DNA of 64,000 nt from Buxus sempervirens (lineage: Eukaryota; Streptophyta; Magnoliopsida; Buxales; Buxaceae). Each line of letters opens with the position of its first letter. The first letter of the stretch is position 1. A model generated the notes under the pieces. The model did not search any database, was not told the origin of the DNA, and was given only the letters and a program-made list of their open reading frames with translations. This document shows, one piece after another, positions 12,617 to 24,121 of the stretch. A program made the translations under genes and the position numbers. The stretch spans positions 44,748,932 to 44,812,931 of the forward strand of contig OX387184.1 in assembly GCA_947561395.2 (NCBI GenBank), in the 5' to 3' direction.

Positions 12617-13480
12617 AAGCAATGAGGAGCTCGGGACCGGCGTTTGAGGGTTAGAGGCGGTCGTCTTCTCCAAATTTTGATCAGGTTTTGCTTCTTATTC
12701 ATCAGCAAAATCTCAGATCATCTCCGGTGATTTGTGTCCAAATCTTCCTCTCGTTTTCTCCTTTTTGCCCTCTTCCTAGCTACTGTCTCTTTGTGGCACC
12801 TGCATCGGCCTCTCGAGTTTCCTTTGGAAGGCAATGGATTCCGTCAAAGAAGAATCTGAAGATTCAGAAGGGGATGACGGTGGGGGATTAATTACCACCG
12901 GCTTCCTTTGGTTGGAACGCCGGTTTGGGTAACCCCCTATCTTTGTTTTGGGTCTATTTATGGTTGTTAATGTATATATTCCCCTTTGTGTATCTTGTGT
13001 TTGAGCCTGCGGGTGGTATTTTGCAGTTTGTTTTGGTTGTTGTTTATGGGTGTTATAGATGATTTTTGTTTCTTTTTGTGGTTGGAGAATCTTAGTGCAG
13101 AGTTGCCATACTCAACTACCATCTCTTATGTCTCCTTGTGTGGAAGAGGTCCGGTTCGCCGGTACCTCATCCACTTCTTATCACGTCGTCATCGACGATG
13201 TCTTCCTCCCCTCTGTCGGGAAATGTTTCTTTAATCCGCTTAGATGGGGACCCTCTATCAGATTATACCACTAGTTTCCAGCCGGTTTTTGTGGCTCTCG
13301 CCGCAGTTCTGACATTTTTTAACCAAGACGTAGTTGATCTAGTTGATGTTATAGTGGCTCTGTTCTTAAGTTTCTTCAAATTTCTCTGGTCTGTTTATAT
13401 ATTCCAGCAGCTTGTTTGTGGTTCTGTACTTTTGGTTTGTATTAATGGAGATATATAGGCTTGGCCTTTCATGAAAAAAA
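12617..13480 (+). mobile_element. 864-bp retroposon with perfect 17-bp TSD and poly(A)
   Basis: ATATGGTTCTTGATACG occurs at 12600-12616 and again at 13481-13497, flanking an 864-bp insert that ends in GGCCTTTCATGAAAAAAA. Long identical duplications plus a 3' A-tail are the marks of LINE-machinery insertion. The 5' part is pyrimidine-rich like the leader of the LINE at 17763, and a short frame begins MDSVKEESEDSEGDDGGG near 12831. The small frames across it do not match a family I know. It may be an internally deleted LINE, a SINE-like unit or a processed transcript copy. Confidence 0.7.
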
Positions 13481-14572
13481 ATATGGTTCTTGATACGTGC
13501 ATTTCAGAATCTTGTCTCTATCTCAAAAGATGATGAATTGTTGATAGTGGGTCATGTTGTTTTGTCTTTTTCTTTTTTCTTTTTTGATTTGTCAATGTTA
13601 TCTAGTTACAGATTTTTTTTAATAACGTATTGACAATCTTGGAAAATAGTTTTCTTTGATATGATTATTTAGTTTAATCGGGTTTTGTGATTTAGTTAAT
13701 TTTCGTTGATGTCTAGATTTGCATGGTTTAGATTTTTTCTTTCTTTAATGATCATTCATGGAATTAATGTCACAAAGGCTTATTATACTCAATAATAAAG
13801 CCAAAGTGACTCAAACCTACATTAAAGGAGCATTTAGTTTTTTTTATTTATTTATAATTAAAGGGTTTTAATTTTTATTTTTTTAGAAAATTTGTACTTA
13901 AAAATTTCATTTTCTTTATTGATATTATCAAAGGGATTGGGTCAATGATCCATGGTATGTCATCCAACGGGTCAAACCCAATAATCCCACATTCTTTTGT
14001 GTTTGATTTTATTTTTTATCAAAATTTTATAAAGAATTTTGGATTTTGTAAAATCAGATTTTTAAAAGGTGAAATTTGAAAAAGCAATCAGTTCAATGAA
14101 CCGAAAGTGGTTGGATGCCTAAAACCTTCCCAATTACTTAACCAAACCACTTGACCCGATATCTGGTTAGACCGGTTTTGTTCTTATCTGAATAATTTAT
14201 GGGTGACTATCCACACCCGTGACCCACTGGATAGTGGCAACTCCAAACCAAAATGGTTCGACGGTCCTAAATCTGAATAATTATGTAACAATTCCCACTT
14301 CTTCAGCTAGTTGTTTAACTCTCTCCTCTTATATCAACACTTCGTTGGTTTTTATCTATACTAGTATGGCGCACGTGCAGTATGTAGAGGGAGGGAATAA
14401 TGAAACAATTTTATAATTGTTAAATTTTAAATTGTAGGTAGAGTTTTGATTATTTTACCTCTATATTAATGATACATTTATAATAAATGTTAAGAGTTTT
14501 TTGGGGAAGTCATGCATATTTGTTGACACGCTTCTCCAAGGACCTATTCTTATATAGTATATAGTATAGATA

Positions 14573-14875
14573 AACCCCACTATTACATTATGCTTGAGGT
14601 CACGAGTTCGAATAAAGATGTAAGTTGAAAAAGAAAGCTTAACCTTTGACCTAGTTGCGGGGACTTGGACTGGCCGATGGCTTGCTGGTGCTATCGTGAT
14701 GGTCTAATCCAATAGGAAGTAGCTATGACTTAAAGCCAAATATTCCTCAGTGGGAGGTGCTTCTCGACTTTTAAAGGCATCCCGTTGATTGTGGCGCTTG
14801 ATTGTGGACTTGGAAAAGGACAAGGCAACTGACAAACCGTCAGGAATTGTTCGGAAGAATCGGTGAAAGAAAAAG
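14573..14875. other. Spacer with a weak tRNA B-box-like motif
   Basis: Between two transposable elements. GGTCACGAGTTCGAATAA near 14600 resembles the B-box of tRNA-derived SINEs, but no A-box or tail could be assigned, so no element is called. Confidence 0.3.
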
Positions 14876-15041
14876 GGAAAATTAATTTTTATTGGTGCTT
14901 TATCAACTTATTTAAGATTTAGTCATCAAGGTTTTGAGTTTTAATTTTTAATACACCTTTATCAAAATAATTAATTTTTAGTGTCATTCTACTATTACAA
15001 ATCAAATATTCCAAGAATGCTCTTATATCACTCATCCAAAT

Positions 15042-15140
15042 GACTTGTACAAGTCATTTTATTGATTTGTACAAGCTAATTTATTGATTTTTACGAATCA
15101 TTTTATTACTTGTACAAGTCTAAAATGACTTGTACAAGTC
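15042..15140. repeat. Palindromic GACTTGTACAAGTC array
   Basis: Perfect copies lie at 15042-15055 and 15127-15140, a 13-base copy at 15108-15120 and a degenerate copy near 15064-15076. All share the TTGTACAA core and are embedded in TTTATTG phrases. They form the centre of the MITE. Confidence 0.8.
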
Positions 15141-15156
15141 AATTTATTGTTTGTAT

Positions 15157-17578
15157 TGTAGACACCCCAAATTGCACCTCAATATAAGAGAATACTCAAA
15201 AGGAACTTTAAATGTCTTATTTGAGCATTGACATTTATCAAAAACTCAAAAACTCTCAAAAATGGTGCTAACCGTACTGAATGTGCGGTTTTTGTTATTT
15301 TGGTCTCAACCGCTCTGTATGTGCGGTTGTAACCGTATACACAGCACGGTTTATATTCATGCTTATCGCGCGGGTTGCCACGTGGCTTCCGGAAGCTTCA
15401 GCCGTTGGGACACGTCGACAGCAATCATGACAAGCGTAACTGAATTGAACCGCCCGGTATGTGCGGTTTGGTTGAATTTGCATAGGAACCGCACATTAAG
15501 TGACGGTTCTGTTGAAACCGCACTGAGTACACGGTTTTGGCTGTTCGGGGATTTGCGAAATGGCTCGATTTCTGAGCCTTATTTACGCATATTACCTCCC
15601 TCTTAGGGACTTGAACTCCCTATTTCACCCTCCGAAACTTGCTGAATTACTCCAATTCAAGCCTTGGAGGAGAATTGGAATAATATAGAAGGTTTTTTTG
15701 GCCTACCCTTGGGACTCTTCTACCCTTGGCTTTGCCTATAAATAGTGGGGTCCTCCTCTTGCAAATGGCTGAGAATTTGAAGCTTGGAAGCTCTGCAAGA
15801 AGAAGGAAAACTCTGCTGGATTGCTGCCTCAAGTGTTCAAGCTAACTAAGGTAAAGCCCTCTTTACATTTCTTGCTTCTCCTTTAAATTCACACTCTCAT
15901 CTTCTACCTTTCTGTAGTGTAAGGCCTTGTGTGCAATTTTGAAGCCCCAAACCTCTTCCAAAGTACCTGGGAATCCTCTCTAGCCGTAAAACGTGAAGAG
16001 AGAGCCTTGGGAAAGGGAAGGTGGAATGGATCCTCTAGGCTTAGAACCTACAAGTGATGAAGAGCATGCTATGTGGTTATTTTAAACCTATGGATGTTTA
16101 TTTTCTGATGTTTTGCACTTGTTCATGGAGAAATATGTGAATCCTTGCTCTCAATAGCAATGGATTCCATCCTTCTCCTAGGGAATGGATTTCCACATAT
16201 TCACACACTTTTCACCATTTTTCATCAAATAGGCTAGATCTGGGATTTCCGTGTTTAATACGGGAAATCTGAGATTATTGGCTTTAGAATGAATTTTAGA
16301 ACTTCATGAGATGATTTTGATTGATTTTTAAGTGTTTTGGTCGAATTCACAGGCACACATGTACTAGTTTTGGGCTTTCTTTTCAAATATTTCAAAACAG
16401 GGCAGCATCTGTGGCCTGTCTTAGAATGCTCATAACTTCATCCTCCGGATGAATTTTTGAGTGATTCCAAAGACATGTGATAGATGAGTTGGCCTAATTC
16501 ATATCTGGAAAATTTCGTTCACTTTTATAGAGCCAATTTTTGACACCATCTGTTCAAAGTCTGTAAGTCTGTTCAGCCCAGATTGCTGAACTTGCCGCTT
16601 TGATGGTGCACCGTTTGCTCAATTTTAATCCGTTTTGAGTGATTCTAATTCCTGAGTTTTCCTTGAGAAGTCTATTTTCATTTCCAACTGGTTTCAGCAG
16701 ATTTTGATCTGTTTTGTGCCTTGGGTGCTCAGTTGACTCAGAGGTGCTCGCTGGCATAGTCCAGAGCTAATCTGTGGTCTTCTAGGCCTGTTCAAGAGAG
16801 CACACAAGTCACATCCGGATAGAGTTTGGTGCGAGGTTTTTTTTTTTTTTGGAAAGATGGCACTACATACTTCCCCCATGCCAATTTTCATGAATTTTTA
16901 TTGAGCCAAACTCCACGAATAGGACTTTGAAAATGCCTACTCATCACTTTTTCCAAGTTATAACAGCAGATTTCAGATGTGGATATCTCTCTCATTTTTA
17001 ATCGGATTGAGCTGATTTTTTTATTGTACACTCTACTGTATACCAGTTTTCAAATGGCTTTGGTTTCATTGGATTCGGATTTAAATTGAGTGAGTTATGG
17101 TTAATGAAAGCTTTCAAACTCTTTTGGTCTTAATTTTCCAGATTTGCCTTAGCTTGATTTTTCTTCATTTTTTACTTTGATTTCCATTCACTCATGAAGT
17201 TTTAGAAGTGATGAATCTACGAAGAGAGTCTAAGTTCATTAGATTTCTCATGTGGAATGGTCACACACATTGTGCTTATTGTAAGCACCTCTTTGTTCAT
17301 TTTTATTAGCAAACAATATTTTAGCATTAGCAAGCATTTGGCAACCATCTTAGACGGATGAGTGGGGGTGCCTAACACCTTTCCCTACTCATAAATAATT
17401 CCCCTTACCTAATCTCTGGATTTTTCCTTATCTTAGAGCTACTTTAGCTCTATTTGGCTTCTATGAACCCTTTGGTGCTCATTCACACCTCAAGATGGAT
17501 GGTGGCGACTCTTTACATTTATCGATCCCCGCGTGACGATATCGGAAGTCATCCTAGATGACATTTCCATATCTCACA
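15157..17578 (+). mobile_element. Solo LTR A (plus strand) with perfect TSD TGTAT
   Basis: Opens TGTAGACACCCCAAATTGCA and closes CCATATCTCACA. TGTAT is present at 15152-15156 and 17579-17583. A TATA-like CCTATAAATAG lies at about 15735. The 3' third has GGGGGTGCCTAACACC (about 17365), which is shared with the LTRs at 57241-58969 and 60486-62754, defining one family, probably Ty3/Gypsy. Its U3 carries repeated GTGCGGTT/AACCGCAC motifs (15268-15540). No internal region remains. Frames at 15262-15606, 15647-15832, 16554-16757 and 16694-16891 are incidental. Confidence 0.9.
15268..15540. repeat. GTGCGGTT / AACCGCAC motif cluster in LTR A U3
   Basis: About eight instances in both orientations of an ACCGCAC/GTGCGGT core, often paired head-to-head with a short spacer, for example AACCGCCCGGTATGTGCGGTT. 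They lie between the LTR start and its TATA box, where promoter elements would be expected. A resemblance to MYB-type CNGTTR sites is possible but unproven. Confidence 0.65.
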
Positions 17579-18026
17579 TGTATAAGTCCCGGAAGTAAGT
17601 TGTATAAGGGTATTTTTGGAAGAATTTATTTACATGTAACAGTGAAATAGTATTAAAAATTAATTATTTTGATAAAGGTGTATTAAAAGTTAAAACTCAA
17701 AACTTTACTGACTAAACCTTAAATAATTTGATAAAATACCACTAAAAATTAATTTTGTGGTCCTACTCCGCCTGTTTCTGAATCTCTATTGATTGCTCTC
17801 CGTCCCTGCCCCTTTGCTCTCGGGTGGTCATTCTGGTTGTTTACAATCCTGAGTTGCTTTCTTTCTGCAACATCTGCAATCTCTTCGCCCCTTGTCTTCT
17901 CTATTGCTTTTGTGATTTCTCGGTTTCTTTTTTCCCTTAAGTTTTTTAGTTCCCTTCTGGAACTATGAACTAAATCAGTTTTCTTCCTGGGTTGCGTCTG
18001 CGTCTGTGCTCCGTTTCACCATAGCG

Positions 18027-19470
18027 ATGGACGACATTGAATGTCAATTACAAAATCTACTTCTCCCTGCTCGTCCTCCGAAAACCTTCTCTCTACTTGA
18101 GGAAGAAAAGCACCGTCTAAAGGACAAATGGAACTCTTTACTTGTATTGGAGTGTGTCTGTTCGCATCCATCTCTCAACTCCTTAAAGATTTTTGTGGAG
18201 CGCGCCTGGAAAGCTTTTAAAGTGGAAATCGATTTTTACACTGTCCCCTAAACGATTTCTTCTCGCTATTGGCTCCCCAAAAGACCTTGCAGACATTTTA
18301 AGGGCTAGACCTTGGTTTATTAATGGGTCTCTGTGTCTCATTGATCAGATTCACCAGCCGGAAGAGGCTGACACTCATCTGTTCTCGGAGTTCACTGTCT
18401 GGTCACAACTAGTCGATTTGCCTAGAGCTTTGACGGACCCTGGCATCATCACTCGTATGGGCAATGAGTTTGGCAAAACCCTAGAAGTTGAGATCCCTTC
18501 TTCGCAGGATGTAATCCTTGCTTGCATCAAATGGTCCCTCCCTCTCTTAGAGCCCGTCCCTGCTGGCATTTTTGTTGAAGATCTTCAGGGGAAACAGATT
18601 TGGGTTACATTTGCCCATGAAGGTATCCCTGAATTTTGCTTCTACTGTGGTTTGTTGGGGCACACCTTGAATGTTTGCACCAAGTTACGACCGGGTGAAC
18701 AACTATCCATGCCAAAAGGAGAAACTGTGCCCCGCTACTAAATCCGTAACTTTGTTCTCTGCAGACGACGCCGGTTGTTTCCCAAGCCGGAAAAAGCTCA
18801 CCCCCATTCGAGGAGTTCCAATCAGCTGTCCTCCGAGCCTGGTTCAGGAAACCCAGGTGGGTCGACTCTGGTCCCCAAAGCGGGTAGGGCTAAGAGTGGG
18901 TTCTTTCTTAATTCTCAGGATGGTGGATGGGCCTTGGGTTCAAATCGTGAGGCCTTGGGCTCTACATCTGAGGGGCACTTGGAGCCAACTCTGGGTCATT
19001 CTTCACAAAGTTTTTCAAAGGCTGATTGGGCCCCTGCTTCGTCTGGTCTTCAAGATAGTGATTCAAGCCCAACTTCAGAATTCAAATTGTCATCTGGTCT
19101 CTTTACTTTCTCAGCATCTAGCAGTCCTGTTATTCTCAACAACAACAGCGCAGTGAATCTACTCCTCACCGATTTCTTCCCCAGAAATGCACAGGGTCAG
19201 TTGAGATCGAATGAGTTGAGTCTCTCTGCTTCTCCCCACCTATCAATCTCGGAGATATCAGATACTTCTGTTCCCAGACATAACAAAAGAAGGTCGAAAC
19301 CGTGCAGAAAGCAGTTAGGTGTGAAGGCAACTGGTATGGTGGATATGGACATGGAACAGCGTAATCCAAAGGAAGTTACCTTGTCACTGAAGAAGAAAAG
19401 AAAACTATCTCCGAAGCTTGATCCTCTGTCCCCCTTAAGTGACCTGGATCCCCTGGGGATCAAGACGTGA
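18027..19470 (+). pseudogene. LINE ORF1 (DUF4283-like, zinc knuckle)
   Basis: The product would be the nucleic-acid-binding ORF1 protein of a plant L1 LINE. It starts MDDIECQL at 18027, and one frameshift near 18190-18250 moves reading to the frame ending at 18741. That frame includes LLAIGSPKDLADILRARPWF, typical of the DUF4283 region of plant LINE and gag-like proteins, and a zinc knuckle FCFYCGLLGHTLNVC (about 18636-18680). A second frame change leads to a Ser/Pro- and Lys-rich tail (18775-19470, about 230 residues) with basic KKKRK and RRSK patches. The tail ends within four bases of the ORF2 start, so the two ORFs overlap as in other plant LINEs. Confidence 0.85.
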
Positions 19471-22400
19471 TGAAGCTTATGTTCTGGAACTGTCATGGAG
19501 CTGGTCAACCCATGACTCAAGCACATTTAAAAGACCAAATTTTGAAGTCTCCGCCAGATATAGTGCTGCTATCGGAAACTTTTGCTAATACAAAGAAGGC
19601 TGAGAGTATTGTAAACAAAATGTCATTTCAAAAATCCTTTGTTATCCCATCTTGCAATCGTAAGGAAGGTTTTATTATCATGTGGAAGTCTATATTGGAT
19701 GTCTCTATTCTGTTCACCTTCGACTGGGCTATAGTTCTGCACCTATCTTATAAAGGATTATCTTGGTTGGTATTTTTTGTTCATGCTAGTTCCGTGATTG
19801 AACGTCAGGTTCAGCAATGGAAAACTATTGAAGCGACAGCGAGATCTTTTGACACACCCTGGATCTTTTAGGGGATTTCAATGCGATGCTTCATGAGTCT
19901 GAAAAAAGAGGAGGGCTTCAGTTGCACAGTAGACAAGTTGAAGAATTCAGAACATTGGTTGACAACTGTGGATTGGTGGAAGTTCAAACTAAGGGCCCCA
20001 AGTTTACTTGGTGCAATAGGCAACAGGGATTAGGTAGAATTTCGGAGAAAATTGATCGGGTTTTTGCTTCCCCAAATTTATTCAACATATTCCCTCACCC
20101 TGTTACCACTGCTCAACCCATAATTGCATCGGACCATAGCCTTTTGCTGGTGGACCTCCTTCATGAAAACAGAGCGCGCCGACGACCCTTCCAATTTGAA
20201 GCGTTTTGGTTACAAGAAGAGACTTGCCAAAACATCATCCGAGATTCTTGGTCGCAAATGTCGAATTCTGGAGCTGGCAGGAATCTGCGGTCAAAGCTGT
20301 CTGCGTTGTCTAGAGATCTTCGACGCTGGAATAAGGAGGTACTTGGAGATATCCATACACGAAAATCGGGTTTGATTGAGAAAATTCGAATAGTTCAGGA
20401 ACTGATCGACAGAAATCCTACACAAAGCCTGGTGGCTGATGAGAAGAATCTCCAAAGGGAATACGCTGCTGTGCTACATCAACTAGAAATCTTATGGTAT
20501 CAAAAATCTAGGGTATCTTGGCTCAAGTTTGGAGATGGCAATACCAGGTTCTTCCACCAGGCTACAATGTGCCGCCGACAACACAATTTTATTCAATCTT
20601 TGAAGGGTCCAAACAACAATGAAATTACTGATAGAGTGGAACTTATTAGACTTGTGGAGGCACACTTCAAAGAGACTTACTCTCAACCCAGAATTTGGTG
20701 TGATCATGATATGCCAGGTCTAATCACTCAGACCATCACCGCAGAGCAGAATGATTCCTTGTGCTATATTCCTTCCCCGACAGAAGTTTGGTCAATTGTC
20801 CAAGGTATGGGACCTTACAAGGCCCCTGGGCCGGACAGTTTTCAAGGTGTTTTCTTTCACTCCTCCTGGGATGTGGTGGGAAGTGAGGTGATTCAGATGG
20901 TACAAAAATTCTTTGAGGATGGGATCATGCCTCTTGACCTCAACCACACCTACATTTCTCTCATCCCAAAAATCCATCATCCTAGAAAGATCCAAGACTT
21001 CCGGCCTATTAGCTTGTGCAATTTTGTCTACAAGATCATCTCAAAAATCCTTGTCACCCGAATGCGACCACTGTTGTCCAACTTAATTGCCCCTGTCCAA
21101 GGTGCGTTTATTCCTAATAGAGCCATACGGGATAATATCTTGATTCATCACGAGATTACTCACTGTTTCAAAAAGAAAAAGAAGCCTTCTAAGTCCAACA
21201 GAAATCGGGTTCTTGATAGAGGTTTGTTTGCCCTGAAAATTGACTTCTCAAAAGCCTACGATAGGCTCAGCTGGGTTTTCATTGAAAAAGTCTTGAGTGC
21301 ATTTGGATTTAAGCCTACTGTCTTGAAACTTATTATGAGTTGCATCCAGACTGTCTCTTATAGCATTCTTTTTAACGGAGAAATCATTGGAAATATTGCT
21401 GTGGAACGAGATCTCAGGCAGGGGGATCCTCTCTCCCCCTACCTGTTTATTCTTTGCCAACAAGTGCTATCCTCTGCAATCAACCGAGCTGAGGCAGAGG
21501 GACGATACAACGGGGTAAGGCTTCGTCATGGAGGTATGCGAATTTCGCATTTAATGTATGCTGATGACGTGAATCTTTATGGCCTTACTTCTGAGAGAGA
21601 AGCTTCTGTGATAGCCAAGATTTTGTACATATATTGTTTGGAAGTAGGTCAGGAAATCAACCCCGACAAATCTACTTTGTATTTCAGCAACAATACATCA
21701 AGAATCCGCCGGGCTCAGATCCGCAAAATTTTCAATGTACCTCGTACTCAAGGTAGCTACAAATACCTGGGGATGCCTACTGTTGGAAGGATGATAAAGA
21801 AGAGGGATTGTGAGGATCTGCTAGTTAAAATGACAGATTGTTTGACGGGTTGGAAAGCTCAATTTCTGTCTTAAATGGGTAAAGTCATGCTCATTCAGTC
21901 TGTCTTGAACGCCCAACCATTACACTACATGAGTTGTTTCTGTCTCCCCAAGGAAGTAACTTCAAAGATTGATCAGATGGGCCGGCAGTTTTTCTAGAGA
22001 AAAGGGGAGCAATCCAGAAGTTTGCATACGGTTTGCTGGGAGAAAATTACCATGCCTTGGAGGAACGGGGGCCTCAATGTTAAGAGAGCACAAGAAATGA
22101 ATCAAGCTCTTGTGTTGAAAGCGGCATGGCAGCTCACCAATGAACACAATAGCTACTGGGGTACTGTTATGAAAAATACATATTACCCAAATTCTGACTT
22201 TTTATCTGCCTCTTGCAAGGCCAGGCACTCATTTGGATGGAAACAACTGCACACGCTTAAGAAATGGATTACTGCTGGTAGTGCATGGGTGATTGCCTCA
22301 AGCCAAGATATAAAGATTGTGGAAGATGTATGGGTGCAGTCTGAAAAGTCTCCTATCCAAGTTCAAAAGAATCATGATCTTTTCAATATCACTTGGATGA

Positions 22401-23632
22401 GCCAGCTATTTGAGCATGGTACAGGGAAGTGGAATGTCAACCTATTGAACACATTCTGGGAGCTGCCAATGGTGAACAAGATTTTGGCTACCATTATTAA
22501 TCCCAACAAGGACAAGGATTGTAGAATGTGGTCGAGCACAGCTTCGGGACAATTCTCGGTGGCATCTGCTTACCGCCTAATATCTCGAATGTATGTACTT
22601 GATGAAGACCCCATGTGGCTAAAAATTTGGCACCTCGATTGTCCCAAAAGGATCAAGCTATTTCTATGGAAATGCTTGTCTCACGCTGTCCCTACTTGTG
22701 ATTTGCTGAACTCCAGGATTGGGGGATATGAACCTAGCTGCGCGCTGTGCCAAGAGGCTGAGGAAAGCCTTGAGCATCTGATCTTGAAGTGCCCTTTTTC
22801 TCGGGCGGTATGGCTAAAGGCAATTGGAGGTGCCACTCAGTCACTTGGCCCTTCTTCCTCATTCCCACAGTGGTTCTCTTGGATTGCTCATCTTCCGGCT
22901 TCAAACAACTACTCATCAAGTTTTAACAGATGCTTTTTCCTGTCACAGATTGCTAACTTCATTTGGGCAATCTAGAAGGAAAGGAACGGGGTGTTATTTG
23001 AAGGCAACCAGCCTTCTCTTCTACGAGTGTGCCAATACATTGCAAAGCTCCACAATGATACTCGGTCATTGCAGAATTTCCAAGAGGGGAGCAGTAGACA
23101 GAAACAAGTAGTGCAAGTGTCATGGAGAAGACCTCCTCACCCATACGTAAAGATCAATTTTGACGGTGCCTATAGACGGTTTTCAAATACAGCTTCCATC
23201 GGTGGGATTGCAAGAGATAGTCAAGGAAGATTCATTGCTGCATTTGCATCATCTGTGGAGGCCACATCTAGCATTCAAGCGGAAGCTTTTGCCGCTTTAG
23301 AAGCCATCAGGTTAGCCGTTGCTCTAGACTTAAAATTCGTCATTTTCGAAGGTGATTCTAAGGTTGTCATTAATCTGATCAAAGACTCTTCATCCCTTGG
23401 TCCATGAAAGATTTCTGCTGCTCTTTCTATTATCAGATCCTTAATATGTAATTTTCTAAGTGTTGATTTTTGTCATGTCTTCTGGGAGGGTAACCGGGCA
23501 GCGGATTGCTTGGCAAATTTTGCTCTTGACAGGTTCCCTTGCCTTTGGGTTCACTCTCCTCCTTGTTGTATTGGGAACCTGCTCTCCAGTGATGGCAAAG
23601 AGGTTCTTTTTGTTCGTTTTATTTCAATATAG
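19467..23632 (+). pseudogene. LINE ORF2: endonuclease, reverse transcriptase, RNase H
   Basis: The start MMKLMFWNCHGAG is the AP-endonuclease opening of L1 ORF2. A one-base shift near 19870 precedes GDFNAML. The reverse transcriptase has FSKAYDRLSW, QGDPLSPYLF and the catalytic YADD at 21557-21568. A stop at 21872-21874 and another near 21996 interrupt the following thumb region. Next comes a zf-RVT domain with CALCQEAEESLEHLILKCP (about 22739-22796), a TGG-to-TAG-type stop at 22973, then an Arabidopsis-type RNase H domain starting KINFDGAY (about 23150) and carrying a GNRAAD motif near 23490. Another stop at 23405-23407 lies inside RNase H. The natural end is about 23632, just before the tail. 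At least five disabling changes. Confidence 0.88.
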
Positions 23633-23664
23633 TGTCATGTTGGTTTACCAAAAAAAAAAAAAAA

Positions 23665-24121
23665 TCCTTCGTTTACAACTAACCCAGCTGCTCCGTTTAG
23701 ACGTTGACTAACATGTAACATCGGATGGTTTACCGCTCTCTCTCTTTCTAAACCAAAAATTTAATTTTTGTGATGAAAAAAATCAAACCGTGAGATGCTA
23801 ATGACACTATCTCACGATTCTGCATGAATTATAGTAGTAACCGGCGGCTGACGATATCATCCCAACAAAGGGCAGATGACGAGTGAGCTTTGTGTCCACT
23901 CACTAGCCACTAGATCTAGGCACAGAGACAGTTGTCGCCTTCTCTGTCCGTGCAAGGAGGGGATCCATCCCTTCCCTTTTAGGAAGACCAAGAGAAAGAA
24001 GAAAAGTGGGGTTCAGGCCTTCGAATAAAGGGTCTTTTCTTCCCTTTCAAGGTGCTGTGTCTGGGATTTCTTCTTCTCTTGGGTACAGTGTTGGGGTTTC
24101 GGTCTTCAACTCGAAGCCGTC
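23665..24121 (+). promoter_or_regulatory. Proximal promoter and leader of the DUF6821-type gene
   Basis: Only about 457 bp separates the LINE tail from the start codon. It holds a CT-rich patch (CGCTCTCTCTCTTTCT near 23734), similar to plant Y-patch core promoter signals, and an inverted repeat CGTGAGAT...ATCTCACG (23789-23796 and 23809-23816). No clear TATA box is seen. The leader near 24000-24121 is rich in TTTTCTTCCC tracts. Sequence further upstream is the LINE, so older promoter sequence is displaced. Confidence 0.5.

Larger units (their letters stand above)
11447..14572. mobile_element. Candidate long inverted-repeat DNA element (non-autonomous)
   Basis: The left end reads TATCTATAC, an ATATATAA box, then CCTCCTGGGAAGCGTGCCAA (about 11447-11500). 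The reverse complement of the right end gives TATCTATAC, ACTATATAA, then CCTTGGAGAAGCGTGTCAA (about 14522-14572). These roughly 50-bp ends are clearly related. No transposase is visible between them. A retroposon with its own duplication (12617-13480) sits inside, and a TATA-like TCTATAAATAGG lies at about 11861. No clean target duplication is evident, so the element class is open; a Mutator-like or other inverted-repeat element is possible. Confidence 0.4.
14876..17762. mobile_element. MITE with about 130-bp terminal inverted repeats, split by a solo LTR
   Basis: The left arm (14876-15005) opens GGAAAATTAATTTTTATTGG, and the reverse complement of the right arm (17629-17762) gives ACAAAATTAATTTTTAGTGG. 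The two arms stay alignable for about 130 bp, including the shared phrase ACACCTTTATCAAAATAATT. Removing the solo LTR at 15157-17578 leaves a unit of about 460 bp. The middle carries repeated 14-bp palindromes GACTTGTACAAGTC. No transposase is present. The flanking duplication was not resolved, so the superfamily is uncertain. Confidence 0.75.
17763..23664 (+). mobile_element. Near full-length L1-type LINE, broken
   Basis: A pyrimidine-rich leader (17763-18026) is followed by an ORF1 with a DUF4283-like region and zinc knuckle, then an ORF2 with endonuclease, reverse transcriptase, zf-RVT and RNase H regions, and a 15-base A-tail at about 23650-23664. The order and lengths match plant L1 elements. 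Several frameshifts and premature stops separate the ORFs, so it is not autonomous now. I found no convincing target duplication: TCCTTCGTTTAC after the tail has no clear match before the leader. The leader starts directly at the right end of the MITE. Confidence 0.9.

Noticed and set aside
14600-14870. tRNA-derived SINE
   Set aside because: Only a B-box-like GAGTTCGAATAA is visible; no A-box, tail or duplication.
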